Below are positions 26,041 to 35,226 of a DNA stretch of 64,000 bases, in pieces. This DNA comes from an uncultured Alphaproteobacteria bacterium (lineage in GTDB: Bacteria; Pseudomonadota; Alphaproteobacteria; Rhodobacterales; Rhodobacteraceae): positions 1 through 64,000 of the forward strand of contig CACGMO010000003.1 in assembly GCA_902574225.1 (NCBI GenBank), written 5' to 3'. The notes beneath the pieces were generated by a model that was given only the letters and a program-made list of their open reading frames with translations, made no database searches and had not been told where the DNA came from. Both the position numbers and the translations under genes were made by a program. How positions within the stretch are numbered: the first letter of the stretch is position 1; each line of letters opens with the position of its first letter.

Positions 26041-28839
26041 ATGGATAAAAAAGTTGACGCCACCGAAAGCCTTGGAAAGGTTTCTAAAACTACTTGTTAT
26101 ATGTGTGCGTGTCGCTGTGGCATTGATGTGCATATAAAAGACAATGAAGTTGTTCATATAGAAGGTAATAGAGATCACCCAGTAAATAAGGGTGTTTTAT
26201 GTGCAAAAGGCGCTTCTGGTATTTTTCAGCATAAAGCAGCCTCTAGACTAAAAAAGCCACTACGTAGGGTTGGTGAGCGTGGAGAGGGAAAGTTTGAAGA
26301 AATATCCTGGGATGAGGCTCTTAAGATTGCGGTTGAGTGGTTATCTCCTATTCGTAAAAATTCCCCAGAAAAACTTGTCTTTTATACTGGTCGAGATCAA
26401 TCTCAGTCATTTACTGGTTGGTGGGCGCAAAAGTTTGGTACCCCCAATTACGCAGCTCATGGTGGCTTTTGTTCTGTAAATATGGCCGCCGCAGGTATTT
26501 ATACTATGGGAGGTTCATTTTGGGAGTTTGGGTCTCCTGATTGGGATAAAACAGAGCTAATGCTTCTTTTCGGTGTGGCAGAAGATCATGACAGTAATCC
26601 CATTAAAAGAGGGTTAGGAAAGCTTAAAAATAGAGGTGCTAAAGTTATCGCAATTAATCCAGTTAGGACTGGCTATAATTCAGTTGCAGATCAATGGGTA
26701 GGCATACGGCCAGGAACCGATGGTCTTTTGGTTCTTTCGATTGTGCATACACTGCTTAAAAAGAAAAAAATTGATTTAGATTATTTGCAAAGTTTTACAA
26801 ATTCCCCATTCCTTGTAAGCATTTCGTCAACTAATGATAGTAAAGGATTGTTTTATAGAGATAAAGATGGCTTTCCTCTTGTAATCGATCATTTTTCTGG
26901 TGAATTAAAGAGGTTTTCAGATAAGGGAGTAAAACCCTCTTTGACTAAGTCTTACTTAAATGACGAAGGTACCTTTAAGACTGTATTTAGTTTGTTAACT
27001 GAAAAATATTTAGATAACTCATATTCTCCAAAATCAGTTGCACCACAGTGCGGATTGAAGGAAGAACAAATACTAAGCTTGGCCGATGATATAGCTACAA
27101 CGGCGTTTAACAAGTCAACATTCATCGAACAAAGTTGGGTAGACTTTAGAGGGGAAAAAAGGTCGGGTTTCACTGGCAGGCCGGTTAGTTTCCATGCTAT
27201 GAGAGGTATTTCAGCGCACTCCAATGGATTTCAAACTTGTCGAGCTATACACTTGCTTCAAATTTTAATTGGTAGCGTTGATGTTCCAGGTGGATTTCGG
27301 TATAAGCCACCATACCCAAAACCGTTTGATGCGCACCCTAGGCCACATTTTAAATTTAGTCCCGATAGTGAATTAGATGGACCTCATCTTGGATATATAG
27401 GTGGACCAGAAGACTTAGCATATACTGAGGATGGTAAGCCAGCAAGAATTGATAAAGGTTTCACATGGGAAAACCCTATGTCTTCACATGGATTAATGCA
27501 TACTGTAATAGCTAACTGCCACAGTGGAGATCCATATAAAATAGATACGTTGTTTCTCTACATGGCGAATATGGCATGGAATTCCTCTATGAATACCGAG
27601 GAAACGATTAGGAAGTTAACAGAACGAGACACTGATTCAGATGAATATAAAATTCCTAGGATAATATATTCCGATAGCTATTACTCGGAGACTGTTGCCT
27701 ATGCTGATCTTATTTTGCCGGATACAACCTATTTAGAAAGATATGATTGCATCTCGTTATTGGATCGGCCAATAGGTGAGCCCGATCAAGTTAGTGATGC
27801 AATACGTTGGCCAGTAGTTCAGCCGGATAGGGATGTAAGAAGCTTTCAAGATGTATTGCTGCAACTTGGTGTAATGCTAAAGCTACCAGGGATGGTAGAC
27901 AACAACATGCAGCAATTATATGAAGATTATGCTGACTACATGCAGAAGCATCAGAGACGTCCGGGTATCGGGCCCTTAGCTGGATTTAGAGGTGAGGCTA
28001 ATACAGATTGTGGCAGAGGGGATGTTAGCTTAAATCAAATAAACAAATATATAAAAAATGGAGGATTTTGGAGTGAGAAAATTCCCGAGGAGGCCCAATA
28101 TTATAAACCATGGAATAAAGCTTATCAAAAGTGGGCTGTTAAAATGGGTTTCTACGATAAAGAAGAGCCTTTTGTCTTTCAAATTTATTTAGAACCACTT
28201 GCGAAGTTGCAAAATCACCATCAATTGCCAGATAATTTGAAACCTCAGAAGCATTTGTATAATAGAATTGAAGAGAAAATGGATCCGTTACCAATTTGGT
28301 GGTCAAATCATGATCCAGAAAAAGTCAAACAATATCCAATACATGCAATTACGCAGAGACCTGCAGCAATGTATCATAGTTGGGGCAGTCAGAATGTTTG
28401 GTTGAGACAAATTCATGGTTCCAATAAGCTATTTGTGTCTGAAGCTATTTGGAAAGAAAAAAATTTCCTAGATGGAGACTGGGCAAGATTAACGTCAGAA
28501 AATTCATCAATAGTTGTTCCCGTTGCTCTTATGAAGAGCCAAAACGAAAATACGGTATGGACATGGAATGCAATTGGTAAAAGAAAAGGATCTTGGGCTT
28601 TAGATAAAAATGTAGAGGAGGCTAATGAGGGTTTTATAATAAATCACCTTATTTCTGATCTCTTGCCCAAGAATGATAGCGGCTACAGATATAGTAATTC
28701 TGATCCTATTACTGGACAAGCCGCATGGTATGATCTATTGGTTAACATTGAAAAAGTCGACAACCCCAGTAAGGTATCTCTCCCGCAGTTTCCAGTATTG
28801 AGCTCTCCTGTAAATGTTGGGGTAGATAAAAAGAAATGA
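26041..28839 (+). CDS. soeA: Molybdopterin oxidoreductase, SoeA-type sulfite dehydrogenase catalytic subunit
   Basis: A 932-residue DMSO-reductase-family enzyme carrying bis-MGD. The N-terminal [4Fe-4S] site is C19, C22, C26 and C54 (C-x2-C-x3-C-x27-C) and there is no Tat signal, so it is cytoplasmic. C-terminal MGD-binding parts (TQRPAAMYHSWGSQN) are present. It is followed by a four-cluster ferredoxin and a DmsC-like anchor, the SoeABC arrangement that oxidises sulfite to sulfate on the cytoplasmic face of the membrane and feeds the quinone pool. In roseobacters soeABC is next to xsc-pta; here xsc-pta is 4 kb away, producing the sulfite. Other DmsA-like reductase roles remain possible, since substrate cannot be proven from sequence. 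Confidence 0.85.
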   Translation: MDKKVDATESLGKVSKTTCYMCACRCGIDVHIKDNEVVHIEGNRDHPVNKGVLCAKGASGIFQHKAASRLKKPLRRVGERGEGKFEEISWDEALKIAVEWLSPIRKNSPEKLVFYTGRDQSQSFTGWWAQKFGTPNYAAHGGFCSVNMAAAGIYTMGGSFWEFGSPDWDKTELMLLFGVAEDHDSNPIKRGLGKLKNRGAKVIAINPVRTGYNSVADQWVGIRPGTDGLLVLSIVHTLLKKKKIDLDYLQSFTNSPFLVSISSTNDSKGLFYRDKDGFPLVIDHFSGELKRFSDKGVKPSLTKSYLNDEGTFKTVFSLLTEKYLDNSYSPKSVAPQCGLKEEQILSLADDIATTAFNKSTFIEQSWVDFRGEKRSGFTGRPVSFHAMRGISAHSNGFQTCRAIHLLQILIGSVDVPGGFRYKPPYPKPFDAHPRPHFKFSPDSELDGPHLGYIGGPEDLAYTEDGKPARIDKGFTWENPMSSHGLMHTVIANCHSGDPYKIDTLFLYMANMAWNSSMNTEETIRKLTERDTDSDEYKIPRIIYSDSYYSETVAYADLILPDTTYLERYDCISLLDRPIGEPDQVSDAIRWPVVQPDRDVRSFQDVLLQLGVMLKLPGMVDNNMQQLYEDYADYMQKHQRRPGIGPLAGFRGEANTDCGRGDVSLNQINKYIKNGGFWSEKIPEEAQYYKPWNKAYQKWAVKMGFYDKEEPFVFQIYLEPLAKLQNHHQLPDNLKPQKHLYNRIEEKMDPLPIWWSNHDPEKVKQYPIHAITQRPAAMYHSWGSQNVWLRQIHGSNKLFVSEAIWKEKNFLDGDWARLTSENSSIVVPVALMKSQNENTVWTWNAIGKRKGSWALDKNVEEANEGFIINHLISDLLPKNDSGYRYSNSDPITGQAAWYDLLVNIEKVDNPSKVSLPQFPVLSSPVNVGVDKKK

Positions 28840-28846
28840 GCAAAAA

Positions 28847-29590
28847 TTGACAAAACTACCTAAATGCGAGGATAAAAAACTAGGGCTTTTAATTGATCTT
28901 GACACTTGCGTCGGATGTCACGGATGTGTAGTGAGTTGTAAGGAGTGGAATTCATCGGGAGGTGAAAAGCAGTTAAGTGATCTCAACTCTCATCAGAAGG
29001 ATCCAGTTGGTACTTTTTTAAATCGAGTTCATTCATATGAGAGAGAAAACAGCTGTACGAATGAAACTGAGACCTTTTATTTTCCAAGATCTTGCCTTCA
29101 TTGTGAAGATGCACCTTGTGTGACTGTTTGCCCGACAGGAGCTAGTTATAAGAGAGAAGAAGATGGGATAGTTCTAGTTAATGAGGATGATTGTATGGGC
29201 TGTGGGCTTTGTGCTTGGGCGTGTCCCTATGGCGCTCGAGAGTTAGATTTAGTAAGCGGTGTGATGAAAAAGTGTACTTTGTGTGTTGATAGAATTTATA
29301 GTGAAGAACTTCCTCCAGAAGACAGAGTACCTGTTTGTGTAAAGAGTTGTCCCACTGGCGCAAGAGCCTTTGGCGATTTCAATGACCCCAATTCAGATGT
29401 TTCAAAAAAGGTTAAAGAGAGAGGTGGAGTTGATCTTATGCCTGAAATGCAAACAAAACCAGTCAATAAATATCTACTTCCCAGAATAAAGTCTAAGAAT
29501 TCTGCCAGTTCTTTTGGGTCAGTTGTTGAGGAGGAAACAGATGCTACGGGGCTACTTGGTTGGGTAGATAGAGCTCTTAGTAAAATCTAA
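28847..29590 (+). CDS. soeB: 4Fe-4S ferredoxin subunit, SoeB-type
   Basis: A 247-residue electron-transfer subunit with four [4Fe-4S] cysteine sets: CVGCHGCVVSC, CLHCEDAPCVTVCPTGA, CMGCGLCAWACPYGA and KKCTLCVDR with CVKSCPTGA. It would pass electrons from the molybdenum subunit to the membrane anchor. The start appears to be TTG at 28847; no clear ribosome site precedes it, but an ATG 11 bases earlier opens a 4-codon frame that ends right at the TTG, so reinitiation is possible. It follows soeA by 7 bases and overlaps soeC by 1 base (TAATG). Confidence 0.88.
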   Translation: MTKLPKCEDKKLGLLIDLDTCVGCHGCVVSCKEWNSSGGEKQLSDLNSHQKDPVGTFLNRVHSYERENSCTNETETFYFPRSCLHCEDAPCVTVCPTGASYKREEDGIVLVNEDDCMGCGLCAWACPYGARELDLVSGVMKKCTLCVDRIYSEELPPEDRVPVCVKSCPTGARAFGDFNDPNSDVSKKVKERGGVDLMPEMQTKPVNKYLLPRIKSKNSASSFGSVVEEETDATGLLGWVDRALSKI

Positions 29591-30462
29591 TGCATCCTGC
29601 TCCATCAATAATACTTTTTACTGTTCTTTCGGGTTTTGGTTTTGGGCTAATTTCAATTGTTGGGCTGCTGCAATTTTTGAATCAGATCAATGAGTTTGAT
29701 ATTATAATTTTTTCTGGGATGGGTCTTTTTTTCTCAATTATTGGCTTGATCTCCTCTTTTTTTCATCTTGCAAACAAAAAAAATGCAATTAAATCTATGT
29801 CCCAATGGCAAACTAGCTGGCTAAGTCGAGAGGCAATTTCCTCGGTTTTATGCCTATCGATTGTTGTAGGAAATATTGGTTGGGTTATTGTTCAAAATAG
29901 GTATATCAACGATGTTGGCATAATGTTATTTCTTCTATCTTTATTCACGGTTTTTACTACTTCCATGATTTATGCGCAGCTAAAAACCGTTCCATCTTGG
30001 AATAATATGTTAACGCCTGCTATTTTTATTTTTGCAGCTTTGGCTGGTGGCTCAATTCTATTAATGGATTATGCTAGCTTAGTTTTGCTTCTAATTTTTG
30101 GGGTTCTTCAGGTCTTGTTTTGGTATACTGCTGACCAAAGCTTTATTTATAAAGAAACAAGTGTTGGTACTGCTTTGGGTTTTAGTAAAAATGAAGATAT
30201 CAGATCTTTTGATTTAGCTCACACTAGTCGAAACTATTTGCTTAACGAAATGGTTTATAAAGTTGCTAGGAAACATGGCGTAAAAATGAGATATATCTCT
30301 TTCTTTTCGGCATTTGTATTGCCAATGTTATTAGTTTTAATGTTTCCTGGTAACTTTAGTGTAAGCGTTCTAGTAATAGCGTCTCACCTTATAGGGATTT
30401 ATTTTTCAAGGTGGTTATTTTTTGCTGAAGCCAAACATTCGGTTGGTTTTTATTACAATTAA
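29590..30462 (+). CDS. soeC: DmsC-like membrane anchor, SoeC-type
   Basis: Integral membrane protein of 290 residues with about eight hydrophobic segments, of the DmsC family that anchors molybdoenzymes and exchanges electrons with quinones. Residues HPAPSIILFTVLSGFGFG at the start and LAHTSRNYLLNEMVYKVAR, seen in DmsC-like anchors, support this. It overlaps soeB by one base. It completes a soeABC operon. The 146 bases that follow, up to the M20 gene, contain no gene; a weak 4-bp stem followed by a 7-T run near 30477-30496 could terminate the operon. Confidence 0.88.
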   Translation: MHPAPSIILFTVLSGFGFGLISIVGLLQFLNQINEFDIIIFSGMGLFFSIIGLISSFFHLANKKNAIKSMSQWQTSWLSREAISSVLCLSIVVGNIGWVIVQNRYINDVGIMLFLLSLFTVFTTSMIYAQLKTVPSWNNMLTPAIFIFAALAGGSILLMDYASLVLLLIFGVLQVLFWYTADQSFIYKETSVGTALGFSKNEDIRSFDLAHTSRNYLLNEMVYKVARKHGVKMRYISFFSAFVLPMLLVLMFPGNFSVSVLVIASHLIGIYFSRWLFFAEAKHSVGFYYN

Positions 30463-30608
30463 ATACTGAAGGAGTGTAAGGTTTACTTTTTTTCTGTTTG
30501 CTTAGATAAAATAACTTCTCATATTAAATAAAAAAGTTACTTAAAATACATAAGGAAGTATATCATATTGACTTGTTTAGGATAGATAGTAAGAGAGTAG
30601 TTTAAGTT

Positions 30609-31988
30609 ATGGAAAATGATCAAAAATATCTCACAAAAAATAGAGATAAATTTAATAAAGATTTATTAGATTTTATTTCTATACCTTCCATCGCCGCTTT
30701 GCCAGAACATTATAAGGACGTTCAAAGGGCTGCGGTCTGGTTAAGAGACCGAATGCTTAAAGCAGGGATAGAGAATGTGGAAATAATGGACACTGGTGGA
30801 CAACCTGCAGTTTATGGTGATTGGTTGCATGCCGGAAGTGATAAACCTACGGTACTTATATATGGTCATTTTGATGTTCAGCCCGTAGATCCGCTTGACT
30901 TGTGGAATATAGATCCTTTTAAACCAATTATTAAAGATAATAAAATATATGGGAGGGGAGCTTCTGATGACAAGGGTTCTATGTTCATACCTATCGTTGT
31001 GTTTGAGTCAATATTTAAGACTTCAGAGACTTTCCCGTTCAATATAAAATTTATTTTTGAAGGGGAAGAAGAGGTGGCCTCTCCAAACATGCCTGAGTTT
31101 GTTTCCAAAAATGTTGACAAACTGAAATGTGACATGATTTTTTCGGCTGACGGTGGACAGTTTTCTGAAGATGAGTGTGAGCTAGCTGTAGCTTATAAAG
31201 GTATTTTAGGTTTTGATATTGAGGTTACAGGTCCAGATACTGATAAGCATTCGGGATTATATGGTGCGGCGATTGCAAACCCTGTAATGGCGTTATCACA
31301 ACTGATTGCTTCAATGAAGAATGAAAGGGGAGAGATCGCCGTTGATGGTTTTTATGATGATGTTATTCCTCTTACCTCTAAAGATAGAGAGGAGATATCT
31401 CGAGTGCCCTTTGATGAGAAAAAATTTGTAGAACAGACAGGTGCCATTTGTTTAGATGGAGAAATTGGTTATACACCATTAGAGCGTGTAAGTGCACGGC
31501 CTACTATTGATCTAAATGGTATTTCAGGTGGTTATCAAGGAGCAGGCACTAAAACGGTTCTACCTTCAAAAGCATTTGCAAAAATTACTTGTCGTTTAGT
31601 GGCAGATCAAAAACCAAAAGAGGTTCTCAAAAAGATTGAAAAACATGTTGAAAAACATCTGCCCTCGGGGGTTACTGGCAAGGTTATCCCGTTACAAGAT
31701 GAAGGCGATCCCTTATTGATTCCCAGTGACCTGAGATCAATGAAATTGGCAAAAAAGGTGCTCAAAAATATTTATGGAAAAGATCCATATATAATCCGAG
31801 TTGGAGGCTCAATCCCAATTCTTTCTGCTTTTTACCGATTTTTAGGTGTCTATACAACAACATTTTCTTTTCAACTAAATGACGAAAACTGGCATGCGCC
31901 TAATGAATTTTTCCGCTTATCAAGTTTTTATAAGGGGCAGGAGGCATATCGGCAGTTGTTTCATAAAATTGGGAGTCTTAGTTTCTAA
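30609..31988 (+). CDS. M20 family dipeptidase/carnosinase-like
   Basis: Zinc peptidase of 459 residues. The metal-binding elements are YGHFDVQP, GRGASDDKG (bridging aspartate) and EGEEEVASP (catalytic and ligand glutamates), with a distal histidine in NDENWHAPNE and a dimerisation/lid domain at about residues 205-320. It is of the M20 dipeptidase (carnosinase-like, DUG1) branch and should cleave dipeptides or acylated amino acids in the cytoplasm. The next gene starts at its stop (TAATG). Confidence 0.92.
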   Translation: MENDQKYLTKNRDKFNKDLLDFISIPSIAALPEHYKDVQRAAVWLRDRMLKAGIENVEIMDTGGQPAVYGDWLHAGSDKPTVLIYGHFDVQPVDPLDLWNIDPFKPIIKDNKIYGRGASDDKGSMFIPIVVFESIFKTSETFPFNIKFIFEGEEEVASPNMPEFVSKNVDKLKCDMIFSADGGQFSEDECELAVAYKGILGFDIEVTGPDTDKHSGLYGAAIANPVMALSQLIASMKNERGEIAVDGFYDDVIPLTSKDREEISRVPFDEKKFVEQTGAICLDGEIGYTPLERVSARPTIDLNGISGGYQGAGTKTVLPSKAFAKITCRLVADQKPKEVLKKIEKHVEKHLPSGVTGKVIPLQDEGDPLLIPSDLRSMKLAKKVLKNIYGKDPYIIRVGGSIPILSAFYRFLGVYTTTFSFQLNDENWHAPNEFFRLSSFYKGQEAYRQLFHKIGSLSF

Positions 31989-32752
31989 TGCTTATGAAGT
32001 TTAAATGTATCTCATACACCATCTTATTCGTAGTTACTGTTTTTGTAAGCATACCTTTGTTTGCTCAAGAAAAAGGAAACATCAGTTTTTCAGAAAATGA
32101 GGTGGCAACAATAAAAAAGTTAGCGTTAGAAGCTTTGCTTGAAAATCCTGAAATACTGCGAGAGGCTTCTAGAATTCTGCAAGCTAGAGAAGAACAAAAA
32201 AAGAGTGATAATGTCTCTGAGCAAATTAGAGAATATAGTTCAGAACTGACTGATACTGAAGATACCGTTGTTATTGGTAACCCTGATGGAGATATAACAA
32301 TTATTGAATTCTTTGATTATAACTGCCCTTATTGCAAAACGGCTGCAAGGGATCTCCAAGAATTAATAAAATCTGATGAAAATATAAAGTTCATACCCCG
32401 TGAGTGGCCCATTTTAAACAATAATAGTGTTATTGCCGCAAGAGCGGCTTTAGCATCAATCGCACAAGGCAAGTATAAAGAATATCATTGGAGGCTTATG
32501 AAAGAGGGCAGCTTAACAGAGGCTAAAATTTTTGAAATAGCAAAAGATTTAAAGATTGATATCTCTAGTTTAAAAAAAGATATGGAAAGTGAATTCGTAA
32601 TAAACCATATAGCAAAGTCAGCTGCACTAGCGAGACGAATAGGTTTTTCCGGCACACCTCTATTTATTATAGAAGGTAAATTTTTCCCTGGCTTTGTGCC
32701 TTTAGAGGAGCTTGAACTAATTATTTCTGATATCAGAGAAAGTAGAATGTAA
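31988..32752 (+). CDS. DsbA-family thioredoxin-like protein, secreted
   Basis: A 254-residue periplasmic protein with a signal peptide (hydrophobic residues 10-25, cleavage after LFAQ) and a thioredoxin-like domain containing the redox motif CPYC (FDYNCPYCKTAARDL) and the cis-proline segment RIGFSGTPLFIIEG. The N-terminal 60 residues are helical and charged, as in the Com1/BdbD-like DsbA group that oxidises or shuffles disulfides in exported proteins. It overlaps the M20 peptidase by one base. Confidence 0.9.
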   Translation: MLMKFKCISYTILFVVTVFVSIPLFAQEKGNISFSENEVATIKKLALEALLENPEILREASRILQAREEQKKSDNVSEQIREYSSELTDTEDTVVIGNPDGDITIIEFFDYNCPYCKTAARDLQELIKSDENIKFIPREWPILNNNSVIAARAALASIAQGKYKEYHWRLMKEGSLTEAKIFEIAKDLKIDISSLKKDMESEFVINHIAKSAALARRIGFSGTPLFIIEGKFFPGFVPLEELELIISDIRESRM

Positions 32753-32783
32753 GCGATTATATTACATACACATTTATAGTCTA

Positions 32784-34205
32784 TCAAATGCCTAACGTTG
32801 AATAGGTGCTAGCTACTCTACTTATCGAAACCATCATAGCAGCAGTGCGCAGGTCAGGAATCTTTGTATCTGAGTTCCAACGATCACTTATCACATCATA
32901 CGTGGTTCGCATGGTATCTTCTAGTCCTGATCTTACTAAATCAAGCTCTGAGTCGCCTTTAACTATCTCTTTTTTAAACTCGTCAGAAAACTTCTCCTTA
33001 GTTATGGACTCAATCCCGCTAATTAAAGAAGATATTTGGTTTTCTTGCGCACGTCTTTGTAGTCTACCAAATCTTATTCTGCTTAAATTTTTGATCCATT
33101 CGAAGTAGCTAACAGTAACTCCTCCAGCATTAGCATATAAATCTGGAATAATGATTTTACTATTTTTATTTAATATCTTATCAGCATTGGACGAAATTGG
33201 TCCGTTTGCTGCTTCGATGATTAGAGGAGCCTTAATTCTTGCAGCATTTTCTTCAGTTATTACCAACTCCATTGCTGCAGGAATCAGGATATCGGCATCA
33301 GCTTCCAGAAGCTCTGGCCCTTTATCAGTAAACCCCAGATAGCCTTTTATTGAGCCATTTTTTATTATATGGTCTCGTAATCTCTGGATATCGATCCCTT
33401 GTTCATTTATTATAGCTCCATCCCGTTCCAAAACATGAGTTATTTTTGCACCGTCCTCCTTGGATAAAAATAGTGCAGCATGATAACCAACATTACCTAG
33501 ACCCTGTACTATTACTCGTTTTCCACTTAACCCTGGTGAGAGCCCTGTTTTTTCTAAATCAATTTTACAGTCAAAGAATGCGTTTAGTGCGTATTTTACG
33601 CCACGCCCAGTAGCTTCAGTTCTGCCAGCAATCCCTCCCTTGCTAACAGGTTTTCCAGTAACGCAGGCCCATGCATTTAAATCCGTGGGGTTCAATCTCC
33701 TATATTCGTCTGCCATCCAGGCCATTTCTCTTTCTCCTGTGCCCACATCAGGTGCTGGTACATTCTGTGATGGATGAATTAAGTCTCTTTTAGCCAGTTC
33801 TTGAGTAAACCGTCGGGTAATTTTTTCTAGTTCTTCTGCACTCCATTCTTTTGGGTCAATGATTAGACCTCCTTTTGATCCCCCGAAAGGTACCTCAACA
33901 AGCGAACACTTATAAGTCATAAGAGCCGCTAGAGCTTCAACTTCTTCTTGATTTACATCTAAATCGTATCTTATGCCTCCTTTAACAGGTTCAAAGTGAT
34001 CGGAGTGTACTGATCTATATCCTTGAAATGTATAAACTTTATTCCTTAATCTAACGCCAAATCTTACCAAATAAGTTGAATTTGCTTGCATAATTTGTTC
34101 TGCAAGATCGTCAGTTAAAGCACTCTCTGATTTATTACTGTTTAAAAATTTTATAGCTTGCTTGAAATTGACTTCAATCGACTCTAAAAATTCTTTTCCT
34201 GCCAT
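32784..34205 (-). CDS. gdhA: Glutamate dehydrogenase (Glu/Leu/Phe/Val family)
   Basis: Hexameric-type enzyme of 473 residues interconverting glutamate with 2-oxoglutarate and ammonium. Substrate-binding PFGGSKGGLIIDP with the catalytic lysine region VKGGIRYD, TGRGVKYALNAF, and the Rossmann motif GLGNVGYHAA are present. The size and sequence suit the NAD-preferring catabolic group, though cofactor use is not certain. GGGGGA ribosome site before ATG. It is a single gene facing the DsbA gene and divergent from the DMT carrier. It could supply or drain glutamate for the GlxBCD reaction. Confidence 0.92.
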   Translation of the reverse strand: MAGKEFLESIEVNFKQAIKFLNSNKSESALTDDLAEQIMQANSTYLVRFGVRLRNKVYTFQGYRSVHSDHFEPVKGGIRYDLDVNQEEVEALAALMTYKCSLVEVPFGGSKGGLIIDPKEWSAEELEKITRRFTQELAKRDLIHPSQNVPAPDVGTGEREMAWMADEYRRLNPTDLNAWACVTGKPVSKGGIAGRTEATGRGVKYALNAFFDCKIDLEKTGLSPGLSGKRVIVQGLGNVGYHAALFLSKEDGAKITHVLERDGAIINEQGIDIQRLRDHIIKNGSIKGYLGFTDKGPELLEADADILIPAAMELVITEENAARIKAPLIIEAANGPISSNADKILNKNSKIIIPDLYANAGGVTVSYFEWIKNLSRIRFGRLQRRAQENQISSLISGIESITKEKFSDEFKKEIVKGDSELDLVRSGLEDTMRTTYDVISDRWNSDTKIPDLRTAAMMVSISRVASTYSTLGI

Positions 34206-34318
34206 TTCAGTTCCCCCTACGGAAAGATTAACATGTTTACTTTATTACTTAAAGCTATTAGAGCTTCTTTGTCTATATGAGAAAAGATTAATGAGAATAT
34301 TGCAAATTTTAGAAGACT

Positions 34319-35191
34319 ATGACAGATAAGAGTTTTGGTATTCTTTTAGCTGTTACCGCAGGAATACTTTGGTCCACTATAGGATTAAGTATCAAGAGCA
34401 TTGAGCAGGCCAATGCGTTTGAAATATTATTTTTCCGTTCAATTTTTATTTCAATTTTTATTGGGTTTTTGCTCCATTTTTTTTTCAGGTTTAACTTTTT
34501 TCTTCTTTTAAGAAACTGGTTGTCTTACTTGTCTGGTGGTACTGCACTATTTTTTGCATATATAGGAGGAATTTACGCTTTATTAACTACATCAGCAGCA
34601 AATGCTCTTCTATTATTTGCTTGTGCCCCAATATTTACAGCTATTTTGTCACCAATATTTCTAAAAGAAATAATATCAATCAAAACATTGCTGTCCATTG
34701 CCATTGCTTTTACGGGCGTCGTTGTTATGATTTGGAGTGATTTTGGTGGCGGTGATTGGAAAGGAAACTTATCCGCTATTTTTTCAGCCATCGGCTTTTC
34801 TTTTTTTACTATCAATCTAAGACTAAACAAACATATGCAAATGTTGCCATCTGTTTTCGCCTCTGGGATCATCGCATCCTCTGTTGCTTTCTTAATTATA
34901 TTGTTTTCAAATTATAGTTTTCAGCTTATCAGCAAAGACTTCTTCATCATTTTCATTTTAGGTGTCTTCCAGGTAGGTGGTGGCCTTGTTTTATATACTT
35001 TAGGCTCAAAATTTGTTCCTGCTACGCAACTAACCATACTAATGCTTGGAGAGGTATTTTTGGGACCGGTTTGGGTATGGATTTTTATTGGGGAAGAGGT
35101 TTTACTCAATACCATTCTAGGAGGATCTTTAATTTGCTTTGCTGTAGTATATAATGCACTGTATTCTAACACCGACAAATTAATAAAATAA
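34319..35191 (+). CDS. EamA/DMT superfamily transporter
   Basis: Ten-segment inner-membrane carrier of 290 residues with two EamA repeats (first half opens GILLAVTAGILWSTIGLSI, second half starts near residue 145). DMT proteins move metabolites such as amino acids or nucleotide sugars; the substrate is unknown. It lies 35 bases before the CaiC-like ligase gene on the same strand and may move that enzyme's substrate or a related one. Confidence 0.88.
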   Translation: MTDKSFGILLAVTAGILWSTIGLSIKSIEQANAFEILFFRSIFISIFIGFLLHFFFRFNFFLLLRNWLSYLSGGTALFFAYIGGIYALLTTSAANALLLFACAPIFTAILSPIFLKEIISIKTLLSIAIAFTGVVVMIWSDFGGGDWKGNLSAIFSAIGFSFFTINLRLNKHMQMLPSVFASGIIASSVAFLIILFSNYSFQLISKDFFIIFILGVFQVGGGLVLYTLGSKFVPATQLTILMLGEVFLGPVWVWIFIGEEVLLNTILGGSLICFAVVYNALYSNTDKLIK

Positions 35192-35226
35192 TAATTTAAA
35201 GCTATTTTGTGGTACGGAGTTTTATT

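Noticed and set aside
28836-28850. An ATG 11 bases before the soeB start as the true start.
   Set aside because: It ends after four codons in TGA; only the TTG frame continues into the ferredoxin sequence. A base error cannot be excluded.
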